DNA from: Trichuris trichiura
Taxonomy: Eukaryota; Nematoda; Enoplea; Trichinellida; Trichuridae
NCBI GenBank assembly: GCA_037903355.1
Contig: JBAJFE010000048.1
Location: 310,001-374,000 of the forward strand
DNA length: 64,000 nucleotides
Direction of reading: 5' to 3'
Shown here: positions 1 to 11,270 of the stretch, one piece after another
How positions within the stretch are numbered: position 1 is the stretch's first letter
Layout of the letters: each line of letters opens with the position of its first letter
Program-made: the position numbers and the translations under genes
The notes under the pieces: model-generated
What the model was told of the DNA's origin: nothing
What the model saw: the letters and a program-made list of their open reading frames with translations, nothing else
Database searches by the model: none

Positions 1-1360
1 ATAAATTTGGGTTTTGTTACCACCAAGGCACATAACAAAGGCTTTGCGGAGTGAAGCAAAGCTTTTGTTGTAATTGGAAAAACATTCAATGACTAGCCAA
101 GGTCCAAATGCAAAAAATTGCTTCTCATCATGCAAAGGCCAAACACTGCACAACTTCTATTACAGCAAAGGTAAAACAATAATTTTCAGAGGCTCATTGT
201 GAGATTTTTGGGGAGAGGTGCTGAAAGCTAGGAGGGCAGGATAAGGAAGGCGCTAGAAGGCGCAAGGAAAAGCAGAACTGCAGATGTTCGAACTTTGTCA
301 TTTCAGCGTCCGTTGCCACAAAAAAGCAAATGTACCCTAAAACGGAAGGTAATCGTAATCGAATCAGCGCCTCCGTCTCCAACCGAACCTACGAACCAAC
401 ACTGGAACGCCCGCGACCAAACGATGGCGGTCAAACAGAGCTTGCCGCATCTTAGGGGCGTTAGCTAAGTCCACGAGGACACGGAAAATGTTCAGCGGGG
501 AGGTAGCACAAGAAGGTTAAGAAACTGTGAGGTAATACTTCTGAGCAGTGCGACAGCACTATGTAAGTAAGGCTCCGCGCTAATTATACAAGCTTGGATT
601 TTCGCGACGATCACGAACAGAAATCAAAATTTCCGGTTATTTGTTAACAGAGGATCAAAGAAACAGGCGTGAATAAGAAATGAAAAAATTTTAAAAATTT
701 TGAAACAGACGAATTTACGGACAACGTGCCTTCAACTAGTCTACGCGAAAGTGAGAAACTGCCTGAGGATCTGATCGTGGAACATCCTAAAATCTTAAAT
801 AAGAACTAGGACTAGTTTATCACAGCGAGTGCAGTGGAGATCGCACTATAGCGCCTAAGGCGTAAGTCATTTTTCTACGTGGGAAAACATGTTCCCGACA
901 GCGTCCTACTTTTAGTGATGTACAGGATATTTCAATGGACGATGACGTCGTTAGCTGTTAGGAAAACTACGTCGCTGGTAATTAGGCATCCTGCTAGTCC
1001 TAACCATTCTGAACTGGTCAGAGATCATCTGCATAGTATTTCGCAGGTCCTTATGAATTAAATTCGTCAGCTCTTGTCTTTACTCAACTTTCTTTGTAAT
1101 CTAAACTCGGAACAAGAGTGTTGTGTAATAAAACATATTATCCTCGTTTCCCCTGTTTTCACCACTAGGTCGTAACTCGTTGACCCAAAACAATATTTGT
1201 CACATTCAAAGAGGTTAAGTAACAAGGTCCACCGAATCCTATAAAAGGACCACGCGTAGACAAGGCGGGGCCTTCTGGGATTTCGGTGTAAGCTAAGCCC
1301 TAGGACTGTGTGATTTTTGGCGAAATAAAGCTTACGCTCAGCGGACATAACAAAGAGCAT
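1..1360. other. No gene recognised (AT-rich)
   Basis: I see no reading frame with recognisable protein similarity on either strand and no RNA gene. Short open frames of 60-97 codons occur but have random-looking composition. Confidence 0.5.
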
Positions 1361-1518
1361 TTCGGAAACGTACGGTATAGAATTTGTTCTGTATTTTCTC
1401 TAAGCATTTGCTCATCCATTCGTTGGCAGGGCACTTTGAAGTTTATTTACAGATACATCAAACAGGCCAAACCCATGAACCAGAAGACCAACTATGAAAC
1501 AACCTAAGCATGTTAAAA
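1361..1518 (+). mobile_element. Penelope-like element pLTR fragment (5'-truncated)
   Basis: The copy starts with the 3' half of a hammerhead ribozyme (GGAAACGTACGG), then an intron-like segment at 1391-1452 (GTATTTTC to TTTATTTACAG) holding the conserved box GTTGGCAGGGC. The leader follows, and an ATG at about 1493 reads MKQPKHVKS. The same order of modules occurs at 36.9-37.0 kb and 17.9-18.3 kb, which identifies the family. The ribozyme 5' half (CTGANGA) is missing, so this copy cannot self-cleave. Confidence 0.75.
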
Positions 1519-2370
1519 GCTACTCTGTCTTTCGAAAAACTTCGATAGAGAAAATTTTGACAGATGAGCAAACGCTATCTGGCTGCCACCGTCTGCCTCC
1601 GCATTGCAGCCTTGCCTATCTATTGCTTAGACTAGGGGTACAAGATAACAGAAGTTAAGAATCCGTGCAGCTTTTAAACAAACTAACGTGACTCATTACG
1701 AAGTCTGAAGTTTTTAAAACAAAATATTCCATCTTCGCAAAAGCCTTTGAACTGGAGAGCTTTTCCTGGCCTGCGCAAGTATGGAAGTGTGGCAGAGATA
1801 GACGCACCGGCACCCCAGTGAGCGCGGGCAGAAATCCGTCCGTGGGAGCGCAGCCCAAAGAGCGACATGAGGGCACGATCTCTGCATTGGCGTGAGAACC
1901 TGACATCGACGGCCTAGCACAAAGGCAGCTAGGGTCAGGATTGGTGCCGATCTCGCCGCTTGCTCCTAGTAAGCGGATTAGGCGATGGCTGAAGAGCCTG
2001 CGGTCCTTGGAAATGCGCAAGGCAGATGTCGTGGAAGGCCATACATACACATACATACATATATATACACGTCGATTCTGAGCTCAAGGAGTTCAGGCTA
2101 TCGTTATCAGCTGTGCGTTCGATCTATCGCTTTTACTCCGTAATAAACCGTTGTTATACGCGAGTTTTAATGGTCCGACAAACCACAGGAAGGCCAGAAG
2201 GCCGTGATTTATTTCTCCTGTACTGTCGGTTGACGTACCATCCGGTTCGCAGTTGAACTACTGAAGCTTGTTAGGTATTGAATATGTCAGCTCTTTTAAT
2301 TGGTTCGTAGGTCTTCATGGCTAACTTTATTCACAGCAGCACCCATTTTCGAAAAACCGATTTTATTACA
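1519..2370. other. Unassigned; GC-rich block at about 1740-2035
   Basis: Most of this stretch holds nothing I can name. Positions 1740-2035 are clearly richer in G+C than the surroundings and are open in more than one minus-strand frame (up to 133 codons, with 1655-2056 the longest). No motif is recognisable, so the open frames may reflect base composition. It could be an old repeat or an untranslated exon. Confidence 0.3.
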
Positions 2371-2409
2371 CCAGAGCTTTCAGACCTACTCTAACCCCGT
2401 CTTCAGCCG
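2371..2409 (-). ncRNA. Decayed hammerhead ribozyme
   Basis: On the minus strand CTGAAGA is followed by a G-rich arm, a loop, TCT and GAAAGCTC, so the core residues are present. Stem II is weak (G-U pairs) and stem I no longer pairs well (GG against TGG). A related sequence with the same loop occurs at 17.49-17.53 kb. It is probably an old Penelope pLTR remnant. Confidence 0.4.
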
Positions 2410-5400
2410 ACTACCGTATTAAAAACCCTGACAGAGCCGACGTATTAGAAAAGAATGTAACTATATAACAGGGAAGTTCTTCCACAATTTGAACAGTGCA
2501 GAGCGAAAGAACGCTGGCAGGAAGGACTTTAACATCGTAACTGACAGAATGTAGTTAGGAGTTACGAACTGCCCTTTTGTTTCATCACAGAATATACCTT
2601 CTTCTTCACGAAGTTATTTCCCTTTTATAAACATCTGTCGGTTGAGGCCCCATCTACTGATCATGGGTCCGCTGAAAAAGACACTTCGTTTACGCGTTTT
2701 TACGTATCTATGTGCACTCGTTTCCGAACTATTTTAATTTTTTTGTACGGTGACTGTCTGTTGTTAGTACGAAAAATTTAATGAAAAAATTAAGCTTTCA
2801 GAAAGAGCTTTATCACATCATTAGTGTCTACTCGAATGACTGAATAAATACAACAATCGGTAAATCAGAGGCACCTGGTTCTGGAAGCTTTGTTTTTTAA
2901 AATAGATGTTGCAATAGCAGCGGCTAGTCTCTGCAAAGAAAAATGAAATCATATGTACTTATTAAGAACTATGCCGCTCAGAAATTTCTAAACCACTGTG
3001 AAAATGGCAGAACACTCGTTCAGGGCAGAAACAGTGCATTGGTTTAGCCTACAAACATGAACCAACGTTGATTGCCTTATAGTTAGGTATGGAATTTTTA
3101 TACTGGTTTTCAACCACGGTTTTTCCGGTTCTGTGTATGCCCGTAATTAAACAACATATGCGCTCTACCAAAGAATGAATAAGCGAATTGTCAAAGCACA
3201 AGATAACTTTTCGTACATTTCAGAACCGTTGGTGTCTTGTTTCCGCCAACTACTTGACACTGTTGAAAACTGAAGAAGAGCAAATCCGAAACGTAAGAAA
3301 AATTGTGTCCACTATCATTAACAACCTGCATATATTCGTTTGTAGAGTACTTGCGTAGTCTAAGTGCAAGCATTCACAACAAAACAGGAAGGCTGCAACT
3401 GAAGACTAGTACGAATACTCAAGCAACACTGAATAAGGAACAAGGTAATTCCGAAAGCTCCGTTATTATTCATGCGGATTAAAAGTGATGCTGTGAACAT
3501 GTGTTATATAGAATCCGTAAAAGAATGCAACTTCACTTCGCATTAAGAAATCCAACCTTCAATGACGCCTCCAAGCATTAGAAATTCTAGACAGATTTCT
3601 GCGCTGCAATGGCTAGTCATGTGCGTTAAGCCACTTTTAGTACAGCACAACGGAGAGCTCTATGAATGTCAGCAGTAAAATGGCAAGGTAATTTTTTTGA
3701 GTAAAGTTGAAAAGGAGCACACGGTCCAATATGAAAACTGTATCCCCGAACTGTAAATTTTATTAACACCTATAATTTGAGAAAGACGCCTCAGAAGCCT
3801 TACTTTGATCAATGGACAGAAAACTTATTCAAGCAAAACGATGGGGTAAAAGATAGGAAGGAAGGGCATTTGGAACTTAGCGAAGTTTAGCTCTTCTCGC
3901 AGCAATGCTTTTCGAAGCAGGTGACTCTAGTGACACTGTCTCAATGGCCAAGACCATTTTGAACTCAGGCCTTTACAACAAAGTGACGTGCTGATTGTTT
4001 CCTCCAATTCTGTTGGCCATTTTTATGCTGTTTTGCTATATTACACAGGCTGTTTAGTTTCAAAATTCAATTTCTGCACCGCAGTGATGCTTGCTACCTT
4101 AAAAATCCATGTCACGTATTCCTCTAGACAAGTAGGCTTGTGTTCCTCGGTGGAAATAAAATCAAAAATGGTTGAAGCATTTCGGCATTCCAAAATCCAC
4201 TGAATAATAGCCTGGGACCGCTGGGATATTGAAGGAAGCAGAATTTTGAAAATGGTTTTTCCTGCTTAGCCCTGCAACATCGCTAAGCTTCAAAGCCAGC
4301 ACCTAAAACCCCAGCAAAATCTTGGCAAACGAATGTCAGGGTATTGGAGCGACCCGACGAAAAACAGAGAATTCGCCTCGTCTTTAAAATTGAACTGCAT
4401 AACCTAAACGTCGACTGTGCAGTGGTAATATCGAAAAGCTGGCACGGATGTAAAGCCCTACCTTTCAATTATCGCTTAGACACCAAAAATTTGGGTAAAC
4501 TGAAATTTGTTTAGGATTAAAATTATAGTCTTTTAGTTATTCTAATTCGGCCTTCATATCATTGTGGTGCATTAGCGTTCATATTAGTTCCTCAGCTTTC
4601 TTACTCAAGATACACCACTTCATGCTCCACGCCTTTGACAGAGAAAACAATGCGGGCTGTAAGATCGTCTAAGATAGCTAACTTCCAGACTGTCATGGAC
4701 AGCAGAATACTCTCTGACATGTGTTTCTCAAAAAGAGTTTTGCAACTCTGATGGTACTTCTAAATATCGAAAGATCAGTACTAAAAGGGGTGCACAAGTG
4801 ATAAAGGAAATCAATCCTACAAGCTAAGGCAATTCAACTTACAGTATGTACTTTCTCACGTTTTTACTCTATTAAGGATTGCTCCTCATTGCTCTGTTGT
4901 GCAGTTCTTCATATCGCGGGTTACTTCAGCAATAAACAATGACAGCAAAAGTTAGCTCCACTTGACTTAAACAAAGAAAATAATGCACATGTCACCTCCG
5001 TTCGTCTCAAGTTCCTCTACACCGATTGGTTTAGTATGTAGATCATGGAGCATATAAAATTGTGGATATCGGTGTACCTGCTGTTCAGAATTAATAACAA
5101 GACAACTTTGATAATCATGCAAATTTACGTTTGTAATAGGCAAGCGGTTAGGTAGCATTGTTAATGCTCAAAAGAATTCTAAAAATTCTCGATATTCAAG
5201 GCAATGTTTATGTGTAACTATTCCATAAGCATCGATCGGACGGCTGGGACCAAAGTTACTAATAAATTTGTAACCGCAGCTATCACGTTTTCAAGAAACT
5301 GCTGCTGAGGAGCCTACTCACATCAATGACTGTCGAAGGACATGGCTAGTTTACATTGAGTACCGGTGTCATTTGCTTCTTCTTCCCCTCTTTAATAACA

Positions 5401-6310
5401 GCTATGGATTGTATTCATTCTGCAATCTGGGAACATTTTGGATACAAGTTGGGACCTAAGCTATGCAACGTTTGCATTCAAAACTTCGTTATACGAAACC
5501 ACATGCACACTTCGGAATCAGTGCACACGAAGGTGCATGCCAAAACAAATTGCAGAACTCGAGTACAAGCCATTCTCAAAAGAGGCAAGTTGCTGCAATG
5601 CAAAACAAGGTGGAACGCGACCTTCATAATAGAGCTAGAAATAGTCGAAAAAATGAGACATATCTTAAGAACAGAAGAGCAATTGCGCCAAAACTGAAGT
5701 CAGATGCGCGTCTGATAGAGAAACGCGCCCATCATCTTCCAAATTTCCTGAAATACAAACACTGAGAATACGAAAAGGCGTTAAGCTACATGGGCTACTC
5801 ATGGTGCACAAGTTCATGTTACGCAAATTTGAAAACAACTTTAATGAAAGTGAATAAATAAAGCCCTCGATAATGTCTTTTTCCGTCATTAGCGCTGTGT
5901 GCAAGTAAAGGCTAAGGATTCTGCAGCCAAAACCACACGACGCTGAAGCGATAAGGACATTTCCGAAAGCTTAATTTATAAAAACAGTTTGTACAGGAAA
6001 ACTGTATGATATCAATGAAATCATATGGCCATGTTACTAATTAGCCGATTTTCAATACTGAGTGCACCGCACGGTACACAAAGAAAACCTGTGCACTTAA
6101 CGCAAATAATGGTCAGAATTTGACATTAAACGTCATAGCAACGTCTATCATTGTTGACCACCGTGCAGTAAACACCAGCACATGCACTCAATAAAGCACA
6201 TGAAAACAGACTGTTAGTGAATAATCGCTGAATTAAGAAAGCAATGAGTTTATCTAAGAAACAAGAAATCACAGTTCGGTCATAACAGAATTTCATGTTT
6301 TCGTTTGAAA
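2410..6310. other. No gene recognised; one hammerhead relic at 3429-3466
   Basis: The stretch is AT-rich with only short, unremarkable frames. At 3429-3466 (+) CTGAATA, a GGAA/TTCC stem and GAAAGCTCCG reproduce a hammerhead except that the invariant G8 is T. The downstream AP-2 exons expected on the minus strand were looked for here and not found. Confidence 0.4.
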
Positions 6311-6319
6311 ATTTTCCAC

Positions 6320-6530
6320 GGCTTTTCTGGTTCCCTGGTGTATCTATGAGCTGCTCCGCCTCGCTGACGATGGACCTACAGTATTCTGAAAGCTACGAAC
6401 AGAGTTAGCTGCATTCTGCACTTTTTCCTAATGATCTCTCCGTCCGTCTATTGGCAGAGCAGCTGTTTCATTTAACTACAGATGCACATTTTTCAGCATA
6501 CAGGAAAAGGAGTGGAAAATTTTTAGGTGA
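6320..6530 (+). mobile_element. Old Penelope-like element fragment
   Basis: A hammerhead at 6361-6398 is followed by a diverged intron-like segment (about 6418-6476) containing CTATTGGCAGAGC and ending in TTTAACTACAG, then leader-like GGAAAAGGAG. The order matches the copies at 23.8 kb and 41.5 kb. At about 6316-6330, CCACGGCTTTTCTGG is the inverse of the leader motif AAAAGCCGTAGAAG, so this too seems to have been an inverted-arm copy. Sequence divergence marks it as older than most others here. Confidence 0.65.
6361..6398 (+). ncRNA. Hammerhead ribozyme, Penelope type, weak stem II
   Basis: TCG, then core CTGACGA at 6364-6370, a GGA...TCT stem II (about 3 bp), GAAA at 6388-6391, stem III AG/CT, cleavage-site triplet CTA, and CGA pairing with the first TCG in stem I. 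All invariant core residues are present. The short stem II and its old context make activity doubtful. Confidence 0.6.
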
Positions 6531-7976
6531 AAACCGACTGATTTTATGAACGTACCGAGGATAAGCAGCTTCATTAGGAAAGCTTAAGCAAGTCATCTTC
6601 TTTCTCGAATTAGCTGATTCATTGAGCGGCAATAAACATGACATTTCGAAAGTTTCCGGTACCCACCTTTCCAACTTCATGCAACTTAGTGCAAAAGTAG
6701 CATAAACAGTTCAACCGTTTGCTGGCACAGCTTCTTGAATTAATCAGCAGGTATGTGTATCCCGTTCAGCAAGTCCCTTAGGATTCGTCGGTACACCTCA
6801 TTATCAATTCTGTTCATGTCAATTAATCTCATTAAATATAACGCACACATTCTTATTCGGAATTTCTGCATACAGGAACACTTTTACCAAAGCTGACAAG
6901 GCAATTACAAACGATTAGCAACCACATTCTCTCAATCGGCTGTGTACGCGAAATATATGGAAGGAGGATTAGGAAGATATTCTCTTCCTGTTCCTACTTC
7001 GAAACAATGTCGTCTGTTCTGCGAACAGTGAAAACAGGAGTTCGACTTCATGAAACAAAATATTTTCACGTTATGAAACCCCACTGATAACCAGCAAACC
7101 CGTAATGTACGAATGGAAGGAAACAAGAGGTCGGAAACAAGTAGAATTAAAGTGAGAAGTGCGACATCAGAAATAAGAAGAATTATTATTCCACAAGCCG
7201 AATTACCTATGCTATGAGCAAAAAATGGCAGCAACATTCACAACGTAAGATTATTCCTTTTGTGGCTTCGCCAACTTAAGAAATTAAGAGAACACCTATG
7301 AAAACGTCTACCAACGATCTCAATTTCTTAAGGAAAACCGCTTACAGAAACTATACAATCGGTTGCTCATTTTCAAGTAGAAATAACAAGTGAAAACAAG
7401 CTACCGTAGTATTTTGATGTAAATGTGACTACTTGGCCAACTCAGTTTTCTCTAGACCAACGTTTCTTAATGGCAGTGAAGAAACAGGACCAACTTGTTT
7501 TGAGAAGTAGCAATAAATAGTGATGTCCTACTTGGGAGTGCGAGCGTGCTCAACAATAATACATGGCGAAACTTGGAGTAAACGAACGGAAAATATGAAA
7601 ACGCAGCACATGGAAAAGGACGATAGTGATTTGCTTGAAATAAAAGTTAAATAAAATCTTCCAACGGCAAATGCCACTCCACAGTAGATCCAGAAGTCAA
7701 AAATCGACGCTGCAGAAATTGAACTCTGTTAAGTTGCGGTTATGCAGAAATTTAGAAACTAAGAAGGAATCGAGTAAGTGGAGGTACCGGCCATTTAATG
7801 GGAAGCAATAATATAGGAAATCGACATGAAGTATAGCTGGCCATGGTCACTCTCCTCTCAATTTAGGTCACTTCCAACCGGTAAAAAGTTTTAAATTCGA
7901 TCAGCACACGATGTGTTTACCGCGATCGAACGCTGAAGCAGCGCGCTCATAAAAACTAGATTAGTCAATCTGATAC
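6531..7976. other. No gene recognised (probable intron of the AP-2 gene)
   Basis: No repeat or coding exon is recognisable. Because the AP-2 gene on the minus strand reads past 7977 with an open splice donor, this AT-rich stretch and probably everything to its left may be one long intron. Confidence 0.4.
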
Positions 7977-8028
7977 CTTTTCGTATAACTCCTGTTTGCT
8001 CAGAGAGAACACTTTGACCGCAGTATTC
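7977..8028 (-). CDS. AP-2 transcription factor, exon 4 (17 codons + 1 nt)
   Basis: The exon starts after an ATTATTTTTCAG acceptor and reads EYCGQSVLSEQTGVIRK before an AAAAG|GTATCA donor. The end, QTGVIRKG, lines up with the linker QTVIKKG that follows the transactivation region in animal AP-2 proteins. The intron before it is only 49 nt (8029-8077) and phase 0. The next exon, which should lead into the DNA-binding and helix-span-helix domain, was not found in the window, so the gene continues to the left of position 1 or has an exon I missed. Confidence 0.65.
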
Positions 8029-8077
8029 CTGAAAAATAATTGTGAAACGAACATGCAACCAATGAAAAATTTTGTAC

Positions 8078-8254
8078 CATATTATGAATTGACTCAGCAT
8101 TGTGCGTTAACTGAAGTAAAGCATCTTGAGCTGATACTGTTGGATGAGTGGCTGGATGGATAATGCTTCTGTAATCCGTTGCGCGGCTACTATACGTGGC
8201 CATGTCAGGCAGACGATTGTGCAAGTCTTCATTTCTTTGAAAACTGGATGCATA
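8078..8254 (-). CDS. AP-2 transcription factor, exon 3 (59 codons)
   Basis: This phase-0 exon of 177 nt begins YASSFQRNEDLHNRL after a CCATCAG acceptor and ends IHNM before ATATG|GTACAA. It contains ATDYRSI, comparable to the RRDYRRHEDLL part of vertebrate AP-2. It joins the previous exon in frame through a 59-nt intron (8255-8313). Reading through that intron gives a stop, so the exon boundary is needed. This region of AP-2 is poorly conserved; the assignment rests on the two flanking exons. Confidence 0.7.
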
Positions 8255-8313
8255 CTGATGGAGAGGGATCACATTAAATACGAAGGTTCTACCATTCAAA
8301 ACTTCCAAGCTAC

Positions 8314-8499
8314 CTGCTGTGTTTGCAATGGGTTTAAATGAGCATATGGATCAGCAGGTGCGACACTAGCACTGAAGTCAGTAGGAGCGTTGTATGGTGG
8401 AGGAAAGTATGGTGTTTGAAAGTTAGCCAACGGCACATGCGTCAAGCGGGTGTTTGCAAATGTTGACGCGCAGGAGCTGACTGTCAATTCACGTCGTTC
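8314..8499 (-). CDS. AP-2 transcription factor, exon 2 with the PY transactivation motif
   Basis: The exon of 186 nt (62 codons) follows a TTTTCTTTTACAG acceptor and ends CAGCAG|GTAGCT. It encodes NFQTPYFPPPYNAP followed by PADPYAHLNPLQ. AP-2 factors of animals carry DFQPPYFPPPYQP followed by DPYSHVNDPYSLNPL at the same place; this PY motif is the transactivation core. AP-2 proteins are nuclear, bind GC-rich sites as dimers and act in ectoderm and neuron development. Length, phase and motif order fit a functional gene; no frame damage is seen. Confidence 0.85.
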
Positions 8500-8690
8500 C
8501 TGTAAAAGAAAAGCATGTGAATATTTTGGAAACAGGACTTGAAATTATACGGCTTATATTTTTCATAGAGTACTAAGGTAGGCCACGATGTCTGCAACAT
8601 AACTTAAATTGTTTTTGCAACAGCACACGCAAGTTCAAAGCCACGGTGAATCCCAATGCCAAGACAGAGGAAGCGCCTGCGGATATTTAC

Positions 8691-8880
8691 CTCCATTCAC
8701 CGCCAATGCCGTCGATGCGGCCAGTGCTGGACCGAGTAACTGCGAACAGGAACGGCAACGATCGGTCGGCCGAAGGGCAAACCCGGGGTCACTACGGGCA
8801 AAGTAGCTCTATGTGACAATGAGAGCGAAAAGAACCGATGGCACTGCTGTGAGCGAACGATTGCCAGCGACAATTCCAAA
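8691..8880 (-). CDS. AP-2 transcription factor, exon 1: GC-rich 5' UTR and start codon
   Basis: ATG GAG at 8696-8691 sits directly before a strong donor (GGAG|GTAAAT). Spliced to exon 2 across a 191-nt intron it gives MEERRELTVSSCASTF with no frame shift. The rest of the interval is the G+C-rich stretch upstream and is taken as 5' untranslated sequence; its upstream limit is not visible. The start could lie further upstream in another exon, but a TGA lies in frame just before this ATG. Confidence 0.6.
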
Positions 8881-9223
8881 ATACGATATCACTCAGAGCG
8901 ACGCCGCACGAAATATTATGAAAACGTCTACGTTATGACGGAACTGAGACGAACCGAAACTAGCCTGGCATACCACTACCAGTAGGCGGAAAGAAGGCCA
9001 TTATAGAAGCAGTAAATGACGTATTTAGAGCGACACCGATATTCTGAAGAAGATAGTGTCCATCAAACAGGTCCAGCTGGCCCACTTTTGCCTGTCGACC
9101 TTTAGGCGAAGATATCACCCACCACATTGCTGTCTTACCTGTCCGTGCGCAATTGCTTATACGTTCAAATTTTCATTAAGACCGTGAGTACCGTGCAATG
9201 TGCTACTTACGTGTACATATCTA

Positions 9224-9270
9224 CATCTACTTATCTATCTATCTATCTCTCTCACTCTCCCTCTCTCTCC

Positions 9271-9306
<36 letters not shown>

Positions 9307-9315
9307 TTATATATA
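9224..9315. repeat. Compound microsatellite (TATC)n-(CT)n
   Basis: A TATC run is followed by a long imperfect CT run and a short TA run. The nearby protein-looking frames of Ser/Leu come only from this repeat. Further short TA/TATC tracts lie at 9520-9565. Confidence 0.95.
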
Positions 9316-9424
9316 TATGCCGTAGAAGTACTGCTAAAAGTATATATATAGTTTTAGTTTTAGCAGTGCTTCTTTCCTTCATACCTATATCCATCCATCT
9401 GTCTACATATATATGGTTCTTTTT

Positions 9425-9516
9425 GCGTTACTGTTAGTTTCTACCACTTCCTTAGGCAAGGTTTTCTTTCTAACAGTGCTAGTGAATTTTTAAGTTCCTA
9501 GGTCTTTCCCTTTGTC
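9425..9516 (+). repeat. 92-bp dispersed repeat, copy 1
   Basis: The segment from GCGTTACTGTTAG to about CTTTCCC is almost identical to 11179-11270, with only a few substitutions and no extension on either side. It has no terminal inverted repeats, ribozyme core or coding capacity that I can see. Confidence 0.85.
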
Positions 9517-9565
9517 TTTCTATCTATCTATCTACCTATATATGTATATGTATATATATATATAG

Positions 9566-11178
9566 ACAGATCTTGAAAATCTATATAGACAGATGGATAA
9601 ATATAGGTCTGAAATACTACTAAAAGCGTTTTTCCTCACAGAATTGAAGGAATGATTTGTACCTTTAGCTGCTCGCTCTACTCATGTTTATCCATATTTT
9701 CAGATGTAAAGTTGGCGGCCACAGGTGCTATGCAGTAGTAAAGTCCCCAGATCAGTGTTTTTCGGCATCTGCACCGAATCGCTGTCTTGCGCTAATTTTA
9801 AATTGTGATCCTTGATTGATACCTGATCAATTATTAATAGTACGCTCTGCATGATGTCAACAAGGCCAATACTGCAACGGTGAAAAATGCAAACTTTCCG
9901 CTTCTACCCCGGCGTCAGTGTGTGGTTCAAGATAAGACAAGTCATATTATCAGCTATAACTATGAAAAGTTTCTTACGTTCAACAAAAATTTGGCTCCAC
10001 CAAGCCTTATCAGAGAAAAACGGTCGAATGAGTGTTTCGTATTTTCATGCTGTTTTTAAATAAGCAATATTCATGAAAATTTAAATTTATTAGCCATCGA
10101 ATACGAAGTGAAATAGGTCTCGATCGAATTATACATGGCTGTCCCTGATTAGCACATCTGTCGAACAACCAATACTTTGTTACCTTTGACAGAAGCATCC
10201 AGTTTACCATTATGCAGTATTGGAAAATCCTTGGTCGATTCTTGCATTATTCAATAGTGACACTTAAGTTAAATGAATACATTATTAATAGATGTTGACA
10301 ACGAGAAAAATGCATGTTTTGAAGATGCCTTCATCTGAAACTCCATTAACTCGAGTTAACCATTTTAAGATGAGGTTTGTTGCAAATCAAAAGGATATTT
10401 ACATGATGCGAATACAGATGCTATCGCAAAGCCATCATTTCTTGCCATACTGTTTCAGAAGTCTGCGCACGTTTTCACAGCAGGTCACGTACGAATTCTT
10501 GCCTATTCGATTTTTCTAGTTACTTCTCCTCGTCACATATAATGTGAGCGGAAATTAGCTTCCAGCAGTAAATATGAGTTAACAATGTAGTGAAGCGCTG
10601 CGTAAAGCTCAGGGCTATTTCTACATCAAACCTCAAGTTTTATTGACCGCTACGAAGGAATTGCTGAAATATATGTATTGAACATGGGGAGAACAAGTAT
10701 CCTCTTAACCGCTTATCAACACAAGAACAGCCCTCCCATTGTGGCTGTTACATATTCTAGAAAGAGAAAATGTCGATACGGAAATGCTCTCGCAGAAAAC
10801 AAATTGGGCGGTCGAAAATTGAGGTATTGCTTGTCTTCTAACGACAGAACTAGACTTCGCATGTGCTTATTTCTAGTTCTCTTCGGATGACTGCCACTTT
10901 TATTCTCTCTCAAGACGAACGGCTGACCCTTACTGTGCTGAAGGAAAAAGGGGAAAGGTGAAAGAATGGATTATTACGGTGGGTAATTAAAAGTAGGTTG
11001 AAGGATCATAAACATGTACTGCGTAATTGTCGTTTGATGCCACTTATTTCAGAGAATGGGTTGTTAAGGTAACCTGCAAATCGAAGAAAACTCAACATTT
11101 TTCGTGCAAGTAAGACATCAGCCAAATGGAAGGTACAGTCAGTAATTAGCCTAACCGTTTTGTACTTGTGGTCTTATT
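9566..11178. other. No gene recognised
   Basis: AT-rich sequence without identifiable element or exon. Confidence 0.45.
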
Positions 11179-11270
11179 GCGTTACTGTTAGTTTCTACCA
11201 CTTCCTTAGGCAAGGTTTTCTTTCTAACAGTGCTAGTAAATTTTTAAGTTCCTAGGTCTTTCCCCTTGTC
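11179..11270 (+). repeat. 92-bp dispersed repeat, copy 2
   Basis: This is the partner of 9425-9516, in direct orientation about 1.75 kb away. Confidence 0.85.

Noticed and set aside
1655..2056. 133-codon minus-strand frame in the GC-rich block
   Set aside because: Overlapping frames are open in more than one phase and no motif is present, as expected from base composition; kept only as an unassigned block.
9198..9437. Two plus-strand frames of 74-79 codons with Ser/Leu runs
   Set aside because: They are translations of the (TATC)n-(CT)n microsatellite.
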